Assembly: GCF_003711515.1 (NCBI RefSeq)
Contig: NW_021167093.1
Span: forward strand, 814,077-878,076
Source: Sodiomyces alkalinus F11
Lineage: Eukaryota > Ascomycota > Sordariomycetes > Glomerellales > Plectosphaerellaceae
DNA: 64,000 nucleotides
Reading direction: 5' to 3'
Shown: positions 12,501-24,824 of the stretch, in pieces
How the letters are laid out: each line of letters opens with the position of its first letter
Numbering within the stretch: the first letter of the stretch is position 1
Program-made: the position numbers and the translations under genes
The notes under the pieces: model-generated
What the model was told of the DNA's origin: nothing
The model's input: the letters and a program-made list of their open reading frames with translations, nothing else
Database searches by the model: none

Positions 12501-12840
12501 AGCGGCCCTACAACGGTACTATATCGAATATATTTTATAAGGGTATATTCTAGGGGATCATAGTAAATTAGTAGTTCTCTAAGTAGATTAACTAGATTAT
12601 AAGGATATTATCTCCGGTCCCGGATATGACCATATAGGTATTATAGTAAGCCCGCTATATCCACGTATATAGCGGGTGTCTTTTATAGATAGATAGGAGG
12701 GCATAGGCCCCTCCTTTAATTAACCGGTATACCCCTTAGGAGGGGTAGGCAGAGCTTTTTATAAAAGGGTTAAGGCCAGGTTCCTAGATTACTATTATAT
12801 TATACTCGGCGCGGTACTAAAGCAGGAGCTCCCGCCGCGC
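9560..12840 (-). pseudogene. L1 ORF2 (endonuclease, RT, RNase H), broken
   Basis: Matches L6 ORF2 end to end on the minus strand. The RT catalytic box (rc of about 10840-10860) reads GFTNNTYII, so the catalytic Asp pair is gone. The downstream conserved block and the C-terminal Cys-rich region before the stop (about 9800-9860) are readable. The product would be the enzyme for target-primed reverse transcription. Many TAG/TAA codons make it non-functional. Confidence 0.8.
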
Positions 12841-13373
12841 CTAACTCCTCCTTATACCCCACGAAAGGATATAGATTCTTATTAATTAAAAAAAAGGGGG
12901 GGGGTTTAAGATAATATACTTAGTATAACCGGGGTCTAGCTGTAGGGCTCTTACTACGGTACCTTACTAGCCCCGCGGGGGGCTATATAGACGCTTATTA
13001 GGCCTAGTATTAGGGAGCCCTCCTATTCTTTAGTCCGTTTCGGGGGGCGTCCTTTACCCTTATAAAAGGGTCAGTCCTAGTCCTAGGCGATAATAATCGG
13101 GGGGAAGATCTTCGGCTACTATAAGTATACCGCTTTAGTTTAATAGATAATATTAAAGTCCCTGGCTTAGTACTTATACGCTTTATAGGTTTTCTTAGCC
13201 TTTTTCCTTAGTATTCGGTATAAAGCATTAAAGGTATTATAATCTCCGGTATAGGCGGTATAGTAATAGGGGCGCCCGGGCGTTATAGTATTATAGTATC
13301 CTAGGGCTTATAAATACGCTAATTTAGGCTTAGCGTAGTAACGGTATACCCTTGCTGCTATAACGTAGCCGTT

Positions 13374-14235
13374 TAGTAGGCTATAAAAGCTAAATCCCTT
13401 ATCTCTCGCCTTAAATAGCTAGGCACCTCGGTTTCTGTCTAGTAGTGCCCCTTATACGTGGGGATAGAAGGGAACGAACTAGCGGATAAGGTAGCTAAAG
13501 GGGCGTTAAACCCCGAAAAAGCTACTAAATCCATTAGCTTAGTTACTCTTAGCCACCTAAAATGCCGGGTAAATAAAGCCCTTATTTAAGACTAGAAAAC
13601 CCTATAGAATCACGAAGAGGAGGAGAAGAAAAGAGATAACTCGGTTCGATTAGGCCGCCTATATAGGCGACTAGTCCGCGATAACCTCTATTTCTCCAGA
13701 AAATCACTACTAATATAAGGCCCTAGGTGGGTAAAATCGGCTTTTACGTAGTTAAAAACCGGCTTCGGATACCTGAGAACCCACTAAAAAAGGGCCTAAA
13801 ACTACGCTAACGACCGTTATTCCTGTCCCGGCTCCCCTATGCAGAATATAGTATACCTTATTCTTTCCTGCCCTTTTTATAAAGAAGAACAAAAAGCCCT
13901 ACGGGAAGGCCTAGCAGGCTTACCGCTATCCCTGCCGCTTTTATTTGGTACTAAAAGAGGAATACAGGCCTTATAGGCCTACCTTTTAGCTACTAAAATA
14001 GCCTGAGCAGAGTGGTATAGGGCGTAAACCACGAATCCTACGGTCTAGTTATTTTGCTTTGGCTTTTTACCTATTAGGTTTTATTAGGCAGATTATTACG
14101 GAGGATTTCCTTCGTTTAGTACGATCTATTTTACTATACCTAGTTTCTGATAGCCTTTAGCCCTTAGGGCGATAGGCGCCGCGCTATAGCTTTAGGGCTG
14201 TATGCACGTAATAAATACATAAAAAAAAGAAAAAG
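13374..14235 (+). mobile_element. LINE-2 fragment, 5'-truncated, poly(A)-tailed
   Basis: An 862-bp insert with perfect flanking 9-bp duplications GTAGCCGTT (13365-13373 and 14236-14244), ending in ACATAAAAAAAAGAAAAAG: the signature of 5'-truncated target-primed retrotransposition. The sequence is the 3' end of the family present full-length at 57102-63328 on the other strand. It retains the RNase H motif GIEGNELADKVAKGA (about 13462-13506) and a CCHC-like segment (SCPGSP, about 13826). Fewer stops than the surrounding L1 suggest a later arrival. Confidence 0.9.
13440..14140 (+). pseudogene. LINE-2 ORF2 C-terminus (RNase H and zinc-binding tail)
   Basis: The frame reads VGIEGNELADKVAKGALNP, then ATKSISLVTLSHLKCRVNKA, typical of RNase H domains of fungal Tad/I-like LINEs, followed by RWVKSAFTQ-type and GFGYL blocks and SCPGSP. 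TAG/TAA stops occur at Gln/Trp positions (for example WVKSAFT*LKTGFGYL). RNase H would remove template RNA. The N-terminal EN and RT are absent because of 5' truncation, so this piece was dead on arrival. Confidence 0.85.
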
Positions 14236-15499
14236 GTAGCCGTTAGCCTTATAACTAAAGTATAAGTATTTATAGTACTTTAATAGGCTAAGGTTGGGAT
14301 TATATAGTTCGTAGATATAGCTACGCCCCTTAAAGAGGAGGGTATTCCGGATAAGGCTTACTACCCTTTCCGGTAAAGCGAATTTAATAAGGAGAAGCGC
14401 TACCCTATTAGTACTATAGCGGGGTACTTACTATTATACTTAGAAGATTTTAGCTTCGGGATTCGTGTCTTATAAGAATACTAATAGGATTTTTTTAAAT
14501 AAGGCGTTAAGGACCTCCTAAGAGATAGCCTTAGCTAGTATAGGGTAAGTTTATATAGCTAGGGTAGCTCCTTTACTAAAGGCCTTCTTAACCTATTACT
14601 CCTTATAGGAAGTCTATTACTATATCTTTTCGGTAAAAGTATGGTAGATATCTCCGCTTAGTAGCTTCTATACCGTTACGGTGTTATATCGGGTAATTAT
14701 AGTGTTTATAGCTTAAATAATTTCCGTTAGGGTCCTAGCTTTAAGGGGCTAGTCTTCGGGGAGGGTTCCTTACTAGACGATTAGTTCCCGGTACTACCTA
14801 ATAGAGATTATTTTAGAGGGGCGGGGTCCCGCGGCTGTACCGCTATAGGAGCCTAGGCTATAATATTAGCCTAGGTCTCTTTTATGCGGCTTATTCTTTT
14901 TCGGAGTTCCTTATAGATAATATAGCGGATAGAAGCGTATAGGTATACTAATAGTCTTATACTAGCGTTATTACGGGTATTACGTATCGTGCTTAATTCC
15001 TTTATTAGTTTTATAACCTACTTAATCGTATTCCTATTAGCTAGTAAAGCCTAAATTTCTGCCTTAATCTTAGCTATTCTTAATTCCGGGGGACGCGGTA
15101 ATTCCCTCTTAGTCTTATATCGGTTCCGCGCTATATCGTACTTCGAAAGAGGGGGGAGCGCTTATATTACGAAAAGTGGGTCCGCTACGTATTCTATATA
15201 GTTAAGGTCGGAATAACGCTATCTTATAAAGCGCCACGATTTTAACACGCCTATTAACCACGGGCGCGTAATAGGAGTAAAATCGATAAAACTATTAAGA
15301 TAGAGATTATAACTACCGCCTCCCTCCCAGGATACTAGTATAGCGGCACCGTAACACTAGCGCTATAGTATAGCCGGAAGAATTATAGGATAGTGTTATT
15401 CCGACCTTAACGATATAAAACTCGTAACGGATCCACTTTTTATAATATAAGCGCTCCCCCCTCCCCCTAAGGTAGGATATAGCGCGAAACCGATATAAG

Positions 15500-16930
15500 A
15501 CTAAAAGGGGACTACTACGCCCCCCGGAAGTAAGAGTAGATAAGATTAAGGTATATATTTAGGCCTTATTAGCTAATAGGAATACGATTAAGTAGGTCGT
15601 GGAGTTAGTAAAGGAATTAATTATAGTATATAGCACCCGTAATAACGCCGGCACGCTACCGCTAATATACCTATACGCTTCTATCCGCTATATTATCCGA
15701 GAGGAACGCCGAAAAGGAATAAGCGGTATAAAAAAGACCTAGGCTAATATTGTAGCCCGGGCTCCGGCGATAGCACCACTATAGGACCCCGCCCCCCTTA
15801 AAGTAATCCTAGCTAAGTATTACTAGGAACTAATTATCCGCTAAGGAACCCATCCCGAAGACTAGCCCCATAAAGCTAGGATCCTAAAAGAAATTATTCA
15901 AGCTATAAACGCTATAATTACCTAATATAACGCTATAACAGCACGGAAGCTACTAAATAGAGATATCTAGATACCTTACCTTTACTAAAAGGGCATAATA
16001 GTAGACTGCCTATAAGGAGTAATAGTTTAAGAAGGCTTTTAGTAAAGGAGCTACCCTAGCCATATATACTTACCTTATACTCGCTAAGGCTATCCCTTAA
16101 GAGGTCCTTAACGCCTTATTTGAAAAATTCCTATTTGTATCCTTATAAGACACGAATCCCGAAGCTAAAATCCTCTAAGTATAATAGTAAGTACCCCGCT
16201 ATAGTACTAATAGGGTAGCGCTTCTCCTTACTAAATTCGCTTTACCGGAAAGGGTAGTAAGCCTTATCCGGAATACCCTCCTCTTTAAGGGGGGTAGCTA
16301 TATCTACGAACTATATAATCCTAACCTTAGCCTATTAAAGTACTATAAGTACTTATACTTTAGCTATAAGGCTAACGGCTACCTTATAGTAAAGAGGGTA
16401 TACTATTATTATGCTAAGCCCGAATCGGTGTACTTATAGGGCCTTAGATACTATAATATTACGGCGCCCGGATACCCCCGACGTTATACCGCCTATACTA
16501 GAGATTATAATACCTTTAGTAACTTGTACTAATTATTAAGGAAAAAGGCTAAGAAGACCCGCGAAGTGTATAAGTACCGAGCCAGGGAGTTTAATATTAC
16601 CCCTTAAACTAAAGCGGTATACCTATAGTAGCCGTAGATCTTCCACCCGATTAATATCGCCTAGGACTAGGACTGACCCCTTTATAAGGGTAAAGGACGC
16701 CCCCCGAAAAGGACTAAAGGATAGGAGGGCTCCCTAATACTAGGCCTAATAAGCGTCTATATAGCCCCCCGCGGGGCTAGTAAGGTACCGTAGTAAGAGC
16801 TCTAGAGCTAGACCTCGGTTATACTAAGTATATTATCTTAACCCCCCCCTTCTTAATTAATAAGAATCTATATTCTTTTATAGAGTATAAGGAGGAGTTA
16901 GGCGTGGCGGGAGCTCCTGCTTTAGTACCG
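15500..16930 (+). pseudogene. L2 ORF1 (zinc-knuckle RNA-binding protein), broken
   Basis: ORF1 of the L family. Around 16341-16440 the knuckle cluster reads LKYYKYLYFSYKANGY, then VYYYYAKPESVYL; the Tyr residues are RIP forms (TGC/TGT to TAC/TAT) of the Cys of CX2CX4HX4C knuckles that survive partly in L6. A basic region (KKAKKTREVYKYRA, about 16540-16585) follows. The product would bind LINE RNA. Stops at Gln codons inactivate it. Confidence 0.75.
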
Positions 16931-18185
16931 CGCCGAGTATAATATAATAGTAATCCAGGAACCCCGCCTTAACCCTTTTATAAAAAGCCCTTTCTACCCC
17001 TCCTAATGGGTATACCGATTAATCTAAGGGGGGGGCTATACCCTCTTATAAAGCTATAAAAAATACCTGTTATATATATAGATATAGCGGGCGTACCGCG
17101 ATACCTATATAGTTATATTCGGGACCGGAGATAATACCTTTATAATCTAGTTAATCTACTTAGAGAACTACTAATTAACTAGGATCTCCTAGAATATGCC
17201 CCTGTAAGATATATTCGATATAGTACCGCTATAAGGCCGCTATATCCTTATAAGAGACTTTAACTTATATTACCCCCTATAGTTATAGCCACTACGATAC
17301 TACCCCCGGGCTAATACCCTATTTACCTTTATAACCCGATAAAACCTAGACCTAGTAACCCCCCCCCCCGGAACTAATATATAGTACCGCCTAGGCTAGT
17401 ATACTAGTACTATTAACCTTCTATAGGCGATATAACGGCTCCGCTATAACTTTAGCGGCCCTAATAAGGCCGTTATCGGGCCGGATTAGTATTTATAGAT
17501 AGCCCGAATCTATATAGAGATAAATACTATAGCGAGCACCACGATAATATTACTATAAAACCTGGTTAGGCCCTATTAAGTCTAGAAAGACTTTAACCCT
17601 TTATAAGTCCTTTAGCTTATAGCTATATAATTATAGTAGATCGGCCCCCTTATAATACTAGGAGATATCGACTTAGTATTATATAACCTAATTAAGGATT
17701 TTATAACCTTAGCCGATAAGACTATTCCTTATTACCGCGGGAGTGCCCTTAGACTCCTACCTACCCCTTAGTAGAACACGGAGCTAACCGCTTTTACCTA
17801 GGAACTAAGGCGCCTTTACCGTAGATATATATCTAGGAAGTCCCGGAACCGATAGGATAAGTTCTAGGAAGCAGAGAGGTGCTAAGATAAGGCCATAGCG
17901 GTAATGAAGCGGCTATACTAGTAGTACTTACTCTATATAACTAAGAAGAACGATAATCTCCATTAGCGACTATAAAAATAAGTATAAACTAAAGGGGGGG
18001 TATAGCTAAACCCCCTATTAGTACCGCTACTACTATACTAAGATAATAGCAATAACCTAGCTACTATATATATAAAGAAAGCCGAAGTCCTTAACCGGAA
18101 GTTCTCCCGTCCCCCGGCCCCCTTTTTACTACGCTTAGGCCCTTAGGCGCGGAATTCCCCCTTAAATAGGATATCCGCCGCGATA
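16890..18185 (+). pseudogene. L2 ORF2 N-terminal APE-type endonuclease, broken
   Basis: Frame begins AEYNIIVIQEPRLNPF (about 16933-16980); IQEPxxN is the metal-binding Glu motif of APE-type LINE endonucleases. GDFN-like and C-terminal EN blocks follow to about 17660. The linker before RT is reached by 17800-18180, where L3 interrupts. The product would nick the target DNA. Multiple stops. Confidence 0.75.
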
Positions 18186-18186
18186 T

Positions 18187-19870
18187 TATTATTATTATTA
18201 TTATTAATCTTACTCCGCTATCCTGATTAATCTACAGGAGCCTTCCTAGGCTATACGGTCCTTTTCGGGTAGCTATAAAGGGGAAAACCCGGGTAAAACC
18301 CGGGGAAAACCTCTATACACTTCCTTAGGTGGAGAGGTGCCGCTACGGGGCCGATATAGCCCCGGTTCTTCCCCGTTACGTATCTGGATCTCACCTCTAG
18401 GCTAGTGGCTGACGGGAAGTGAAGCAGGCCAGTGGTTAGGTAAGTTAGCCTAAGCTAATCTCTATCGGTGGTGCGGGGGCTAAGGGGGCGCTACCGTGCT
18501 ACCGCTATACGGCGGCTACGGCTCTCTAGCCTCGGTCTCCCTACGTCCCTTAAGGATCGTGCCTTTTATTCCTTCTATTCGGTTAATAAAGAGAGTAGGG
18601 GGGTAAGCGCCTCCTGCCTTCCCTAGGTAGGTTCTTACTATATATATCCGGCGGCAGGTAGGGGGAATAAGGCTCCACCCTATTATAAGAATTAGATCGT
18701 TAATATCCCCCGAGGCCCTCGTGCCTTAATCCTCCCTCTTCTTCCTATAACGCTAACGATTTCGTTATAGGTTTCCTCCTAATCTATTCCTGCTTACGGT
18801 CCCGCGGGTTTATTGTTACGGTTTATGCTAACTAGTAAACCCCTCTAGGATTCTCGTCGTTTTCCTATCGTAGTTTTAACTATAAGTATCTCGCGGGTAG
18901 CGTCGCGGTGGCGTAGCGGCGTGGGGTTAACTAGGTAGTATAGTATTAATCCATATATATATATAAGTAATTAATAGTAGTAGCCTAATATAAGTTCTCT
19001 TCGTGGCGTAGTAGTGCCTCTACGGCGGCGTGCTAATAGTCGTAGATATCTTCTCCTAATAATAACGCCACTACTAATAATAATCATAACCGTTATAAAA
19101 AAGGTTCGATTCAGGTTATACTATATATAAACCCCGGTAGTATCGAGGCAGTGCCGTAGTGGCTGACTTAGGGTAGTTATATACGTTATAGTAAGCGCTT
19201 AGGTATATACCTAGATAATATAGAGGCCTACTCTAATACTATAGGAACTAGTATAGCCTATTTTTAATATACTAATAGTCGGCGTCTATATAAGGATATA
19301 AGTCGTGCTAATACCGCTATAGTGCTATAGGTATACCTTAGCGATATATCCTAATCGTCTCGATAGGTCCCCTCCGCTACTAAAAAGCAGTAATAGCGTC
19401 TTATAGATCTCTATAATACGTATATAGCGGTAAAGGCCGCTAGTAGTAACGGTATCGCTACTATAAGCGTCCCCCTTCGGTGCTATAGTAGTCCCCTTAC
19501 TAATAAGCTTTTAGGCTAAGGAGCGCCTAGGGACGGCGTCCCGGTCTTTTAGCCGGGCCCTAAACCGGGCGTTACCTTCCGGTCGCGGCCACGGCGGTAC
19601 CGTGTCGGCGGAGGTATAGGAGTTATCTCGCTAGATAAGGCGTTTAGAGGGTAAGATAGACCTGATTTTAGAATACTTTATAAGTGGCCTCCTTTTAGCC
19701 CCGTTACGGCCCCTGGCGGCGGTGGTTAGCTAACTAGTCCTTATAGAGCCTTAAGTACGTTAAGAGTAGTGTTAGCGCTACTGAGGGCGACGAAGACGAT
19801 AATAACTAGTAGCGCCCTATTAGTGCCGTGCTGATACCGCTAGGGTCCCGGCTTATAGGACCCCCGTTAA
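18187..19870 (-). other. L3 3' UTR with conserved structured end
   Basis: About 1.65 kb without a readable frame, conserved in all L copies. The last 120 bp before the tail contain GGGTTTTACCCGGGTTTTCC repeats (rc of 18279-18311), a GGGGCTATATCGGCCCCG palindrome (rc of 18343-18362) and a tail-proximal block ending GGATAGCGGAGTAAGAT. These are candidates for the RNA structure recognised by the family's own RT; the function is inferred. Confidence 0.6.
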
Positions 19871-19874
19871 TAAT

Positions 19875-22800
19875 CCGCTGGTTCGCTATACCGTTCTGTC
19901 CCCGCTCCGGTCTCGCTTCGGTGTTATCTCTATTTTCGTAGGCCTCTATCACTTCGAGGGTAAGGCGAAAGTCCTTAAGCCTTTTCCGTTATAGGAACCA
20001 CTTAGCTATCGTCCCGGCTTCGGTGTTATAGTCTAGTGCGTCGTATAAATCCCCTCTAGTCGTGAGTGGTCTCCCTACGGTACCGAAAAGCTCTCTACGC
20101 TCTTCCTCGGTTATATCCTGGTACTAGAGCACCACGTGCTCCGCTGTTTCTGCCCCCCCGTTACCGTAAGGGTACCGCGTGGTTAGGAATCCCGGCACCC
20201 TTATTTTTGCTAAGAAGGCTTCTAGGCCTAGCTTTTCTGATCTGATTTAGGTAAGTACAGTACTCTATAGCTTTAGGAGTCCTCTATATTTCCGGAGGGA
20301 GCGGTATATCAGGGGGCGGTTCGGTACCGCTACAGCGTAGGTATAGGGCCTCCGTGCCTCTGCCTAGGTTCGACCCTATTCCCTTATAAGGGCTTTCCTC
20401 GGGGCCGCGTTTCCGGCCTAGGTCGTTAGGGCGTTAAGTTAGGCTATCCACGCGAGGGCCGCGTAGGTCCTATAGTATCGATTCGGTGCCGCTAAGGCTC
20501 TCGCTACGGCGTATACCCCGGCTAATATCTTATCCTCGGTTCCCTCCTCTTATATCCGGCGGACCTTCCGGGCACTTAGGCTTAAGAGGTATAGGTTAAG
20601 GGGGGGGATAAAGGTCTTTTTTTCGAGGACCCTAACCGGCGTGGCTTTATAGGCTCCGGCTACTAATTAAAGGCACCGGTTCTATATTATTATAAGTGCC
20701 GCTACGAGGCTATACTAGGGGCCGGCCCCTATCGTATATACAGTTAAGGTAGAATAGGCGATTACTAGTCGTATTACTACGAGGTATAGTCTTTTTATGT
20801 CCGCGAAGCTATACCCCCACGCTACCGCGCTAAGCCTTAAGAGGGCGTATATCTGGGTGGTTAGGCGGCTTTTTACCTTTTTAGTATTTCGTCGGAAGTT
20901 AAGCTTCCTGTTAAGCTAAACGCCTAAGAACTTTATCGCCTCCGCTACCGGTACCGAAATAGCATTAAGGTGAAACAGGGTAAGTAAGGGTTAACGGGAC
21001 TTTATAAAGGGGATATAGATACACTTAGCTAGTTCGAACTATAGTCCGCTCGCTATCTCCTATTCTAGGTATACTCTTTACGCGGCGGCGAGGCGTTACC
21101 GCGTTTATACCTCCGTCCTGCTAAAGGCGATAATATTTATATTATCGGTAAAACCTATTACTATCGTTTTAGGGACCCTTTCTAGCTCTTCGTATAGAGT
21201 AGAGATATAAAGGATAAAGAGGATAAGGGAGATCGGGGAGCCTTACGGTATACCCCCGCGGAGGTACCGCGGGGGGGCCGTTTCTTTATTAAGTAGTAGT
21301 TAGGCTATACGGTCCCGGAGGAAGCTACTAATTAGGGTATTAAGCCACCGGGGGTAGCCTTTCCTTTTAAGCACCTTAATAAGGCGGGAATAGGGGATAG
21401 TATCGAAAGCGCCTTTAATATCTAGTTAGAGTATCGAAGCGGTGCCGCTATAGGCCTAGCTCGCCTTTACGGCCTCCGTGATTCTTTATACTACTATCTG
21501 TATACTTCGCCCTATCCGGTTACCTATCTATCCTTCCGGGAGGAGCCGATACTCCTCCGCTACGGTCGCGATCCGGTCGGTAAGTATCCTTTTAAGGACC
21601 TTACCTATTATACTAAGGAGTAATATCGGTCGTTAGCCCTTTACTATCCTATAGTTAGCCGGCGGCCGGCCTTCCTTCTTTAGGACTACCACGGTAGCGT
21701 AGCGGTACCTCCTCGGGTAGTAGCTCGCTTTAAGGCACGCTATAAAGATAGCACCAAGTCTTTAGTATAGGGGGGGTCTATATACTTTTAAGAGCCCTGC
21801 TAGGAGTTTATCAGGACTTAGTGCCGCCTAGGGTTTTATCTTCTTAAGGCGCCCCTGCACGTCCGCTACGGTGATGTCTTAGCGGATATCCTACCCCGGG
21901 GGGGATTCCGCGCCTAAAGGCCTAGGGACGGTAGGGAGGGGGGGGGGGAAGAACTTCCGGTTTAGGACCTTGGCCTTCTCTGCGTGTGTGGTTACCGGGT
22001 AGGCGCTATTATCTTAGTATAGTGGTGGCACCGATAGGGGGTCCGGTAGTACGCCCCTTTTAGTTCGTGTCTATTTTTATAGCCGCTAGAGAAGGCTATC
22101 GTCCTTCCCGGTCGAGTAGAGTAGGTATCGCTAGTATATCCGCTTTATTACCGCCACGGCCTTATCCCGGCGCCTCTCCGCTTCCTAGAACTCGTCCTAA
22201 CGGTTCCGGGACTTCCGGGATATATATCTGCGGTAAAGGCGCCTTACTTCCTAGATAAGGTTAGTTAGCTCCGCGTTCTACTAAGGGATAGGTAGGCGTC
22301 TAGGGGTGCCCCTATAGCGACGCGGCGTGGCCTTATCGGCTATAATTATAAGGTCTGCTATTCGGTTATCTAGTGCTAAGTCGATATCTTCTAGTAATAT
22401 AAGGGGGCCGGTCTATTATAACCGCGTGATGGTAAGCTAGGGGACCTATAAGGGGTTAAAGTCTTTCTAGACTTAGCGGGGCCTGGTTAGGTCCCGCGGT
22501 GGTATTATCGTAGTAGTCGGCGAGGCGTCCGTCTTTATAAGGATTCGGACTGTTTATAAGTAGTGGTTAGACCCGATTATAGTCTTATCCGGGCCGCTAA
22601 AGTCGTAGCGGAGCCCTTATATTACCTATATAAAGTCGATAGTGCTAGTATACCGGCCCGGGCGGTACTATATAATTATTCCAGGGGGGGTTACTAAGTC
22701 GAGGTTCTACCAGGTTATAAGGGTAAGCAGGGTATCGGCTTAGGGGTAGTATCGCGGTGGCTATAACTATAGGAGATAGTATAGGTTAAAGTCCCCTATA

Positions 22801-23150
22801 AGGACGTATCGGCCCCGTAACAGTACTATATCGAATATATCTCGTAGGGGCGTATTCTAGGGGATCCTTACCGACTAGTAGTTCTCTAAGTGGATCGATT
22901 AGATTATAAGGGTATCGTCTCCGGTCCCGAATATAACCGTATAGGTATTATGGTAGGCCCGCGACGTCCACGTATATAGCGGGTGTCTTTTATAGATATA
23001 TAGGAGGGCGCGGCCTCCTCCCTAGATTAGCCGGTATACCCCTTAAAAGGGGTATACAGGGCTGTTCGTAAAGCGGTTAAGGCCGGGTTCCTAACTAACT
23101 ATCACGTTATACTCGGCGCGGTACTAGAGCGGTAGCTCCTGCCGCGCCTA
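19875..23150 (-). pseudogene. L3 ORF2 (endonuclease, RT, RNase H), broken
   Basis: Minus-strand counterpart of L6 ORF2, close to full length. EN GDFN-type block is rc of about 22785-22802. The RT catalytic box (rc of about 21140-21165) reads GFTDNINIIAF, retaining one of the Asp pair. The RNase H and C-terminal Cys-rich block lie at 20150-20700. Stops are fewer than in L1 or L4 but still abundant, so it is inactive. Confidence 0.82.
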
Positions 23151-24540
23151 ACTCCTCCCTATATTCTATAAAAGGACGTGGATTTCTATTAATTAGAGGG
23201 GGGGGGGGGTTAAGATAATATACCTGGTATAACCGGGGTCTAGCTCTAGGGTTCCTACTACGGTGCCTTATCGGCCCTACGGGGGACTATATAGGCGCTT
23301 ATCGGGCCTAGTATCGGGGAGCCCTCCTATCCCCTAGTCCTTTTCGGGGGCCGACCCCTGCCTCTACGGAGGGGTCGGTCCTAGTCCTAGGCGATAATAA
23401 TCGGGGGAAAGATCTACGGCTGCCGCGGGTATACCGCTTCGGTCTAGCGGGTAATATCGTAGTCCCTAGCTCGGTACTTATACGCTTCGCGGGTTTTCTC
23501 GGCCTCCTTCTTTAGTAATCGGTATAAATTATCGAAGGTATTATAGTCGCCGGTATAAGCGGCGTAGCGGCGGGGGTGCCCCGGCGTTATAGCTTCGTAA
23601 TATCCTAGGCCTTAGGGGTACGCCGATTCGGGCTTAGTATAGTAGCGGTATACCCTCTCCGTTATAGGGTAGCCGTTCGCTTAGTGGCCGAAGTGCAGGC
23701 ACTTATAGCACCTTAGGGGGCTAAGGTCGGGGTCGTATAGTTTATAGATATAGCTACCCCCCTTAAAGAGGAGGGTATTCCGGGTAAGGCTTACTACCCC
23801 TTCTAGCGAAGCCGATTCGATAAGGAGGAGCGCTACCTTACCGGTACTATAGCGGGGTACCCGTTATCGTGCTCGGATAATTTTTACCTCGGGGTTCGTG
23901 TCCTATAGGGATACTAGTAAGTCTTCTTCGGATAGGGCGTTAAGGACCTTTCGGGGGATAGCCTTAGCTAGCGTAGGGTAGGTGCGTACGGCTAGGGTAG
24001 CTCCTTTACTAAAGGCCTTCTTAATCTATTATTCCTTATAGGTAGCCCACTACTATACCCCTTTAGTAAAGGTAAGGTAGATATCTCTGCTTAGTAGTTT
24101 CCGTGCTGCTATAGTATCGTGTCGGGTAATTATAGCGTTTATAGCTCAGATAATCTCCTTTAGGGTCCTATCCTTAAGGGGCTAGTCTTCGGGGAGGGTT
24201 CCTTAGCGGATAATTAGTTCCCGGTAATACCTAGCAGGGATCACTTTAAGGGGTACGGGGTCCCGCGGCGGTGCCGCTACGGGAGCCCGGGCTACGATAT
24301 TAGCCTAGGTCTCTTTCGTGCCGTTTATCCCTTTTCGGAGTTCCTGTCGGATAATATAATAAACGGTAACGTGCAGGTACGCTAGCGGTATCGTACCGGC
24401 GTCCTTACGGGTGCTACGTATCGTGATTAGTTCCTTTACTAGCTCCACGACCTAGTTAATTATATTCCCGTTAGCTAGTAAGGTCTGAATTTCTGCCCTA
24501 ATCTTAGTTACTCTCGGTTCCGGGGGGCGCGGTAATCCCC
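23100..24540 (-). pseudogene. L3 ORF1 (zinc-knuckle protein), broken
   Basis: Homologous on the minus strand to L6 ORF1: basic and knuckle region at rc of about 23560-23740, Pro-rich C-terminus overlapping the start of ORF2 near 23100-23150. The product would coat LINE RNA. TAG/TAA interruptions throughout. Confidence 0.7.
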
Positions 24541-24824
24541 TTTTAGTCTTATATCGATTCCGCGCTATGTCCTGCTATAAGCGGGGGGGGGAGCGCTTAT
24601 ATTACGAAAAGTGGGTCTGTTACGAATTCTGTATAGTCGAGGTCGGGGCGACGCTATCCCACGACTCTTCCGGCTATACCGTAGCACCGGTATTACAGTA
24701 CTGCTACGATAGTATCCCGGGAGGGAGGTAGTAGTTATAATCTCTATCCTAATAGTTTTATCGATTTTGCTCTTATTACGCGCCCGTGGTTAATAGGCGT
24801 GTCGATATTTTAGTTCGAAGATAT

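Larger units (their letters stand above)
12800..14980 (-). pseudogene. L1 ORF1 (RNA-binding, zinc knuckle), broken and interrupted
   Basis: Minus-strand equivalent of L6 ORF1. The knuckle region lies around the insertion: the segment right of 14245 continues the sequence left of 13374 once the LINE-2 insert and one copy of GTAGCCGTT are removed. The product would be the RNA-binding chaperone of the LINE particle. It is dead through stops and the insertion. Confidence 0.7.
8758..15235 (-). mobile_element. LINE L1 (Tad-like family), minus strand, with nested inserts
   Basis: Aligns throughout with L3, L4 and the rc of L6: 3' UTR remnant (8758 to about 9560), ORF2 (about 9560-12840), ORF1 (about 12800-14980) and 5' leader to about 15225. 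The 3' UTR end and (AAT)n tail are missing here because element A is inserted in the UTR; the remainder would be left of the window. A LINE-2 fragment interrupts it at 13374-14235. The 5' end is truncated relative to L3 and abuts L2 head to head. Stops fill both ORFs. Confidence 0.85.
15236..18186 (+). mobile_element. LINE L2, 5' part (ORF1 and endonuclease)
   Basis: Starts in the family 5' terminus (ACACGCCTATTAACCACGGG) and runs through the leader, ORF1 and the endonuclease, stopping at about 18182 (CCGCCGCGATATT) where the (ATT)n tail of minus-strand L3 begins. It resumes at about 24816. Relative to L6 about 200 bp are missing at the resumption, so L3 insertion or later events deleted target DNA. 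Confidence 0.85.
18187..24803 (-). mobile_element. LINE L3 (Tad-like family), full-length, minus strand
   Basis: About 6.6 kb from an (ATT)n tail (18187-18210) to the family 5' end (rc of GACACGCC at 24796-24803). Collinear with L6 and L4: 1.6-kb 3' UTR, ORF2 (about 19875-23150), ORF1 (about 23100-24540), leader. It keeps more G/C and more TG/CA than L1, L2 and L4 (for example 21985-22000), suggesting a younger or less mutated copy. It is inserted in L2. Beyond 24803 it shares a further ~16 bp (rc of CTTCGAACTAAAATAT) with the 5' side of L5. Confidence 0.88.

Noticed and set aside
22067..22258. 63-codon plus-strand frame
   Set aside because: Antisense shadow of L3 ORF2.
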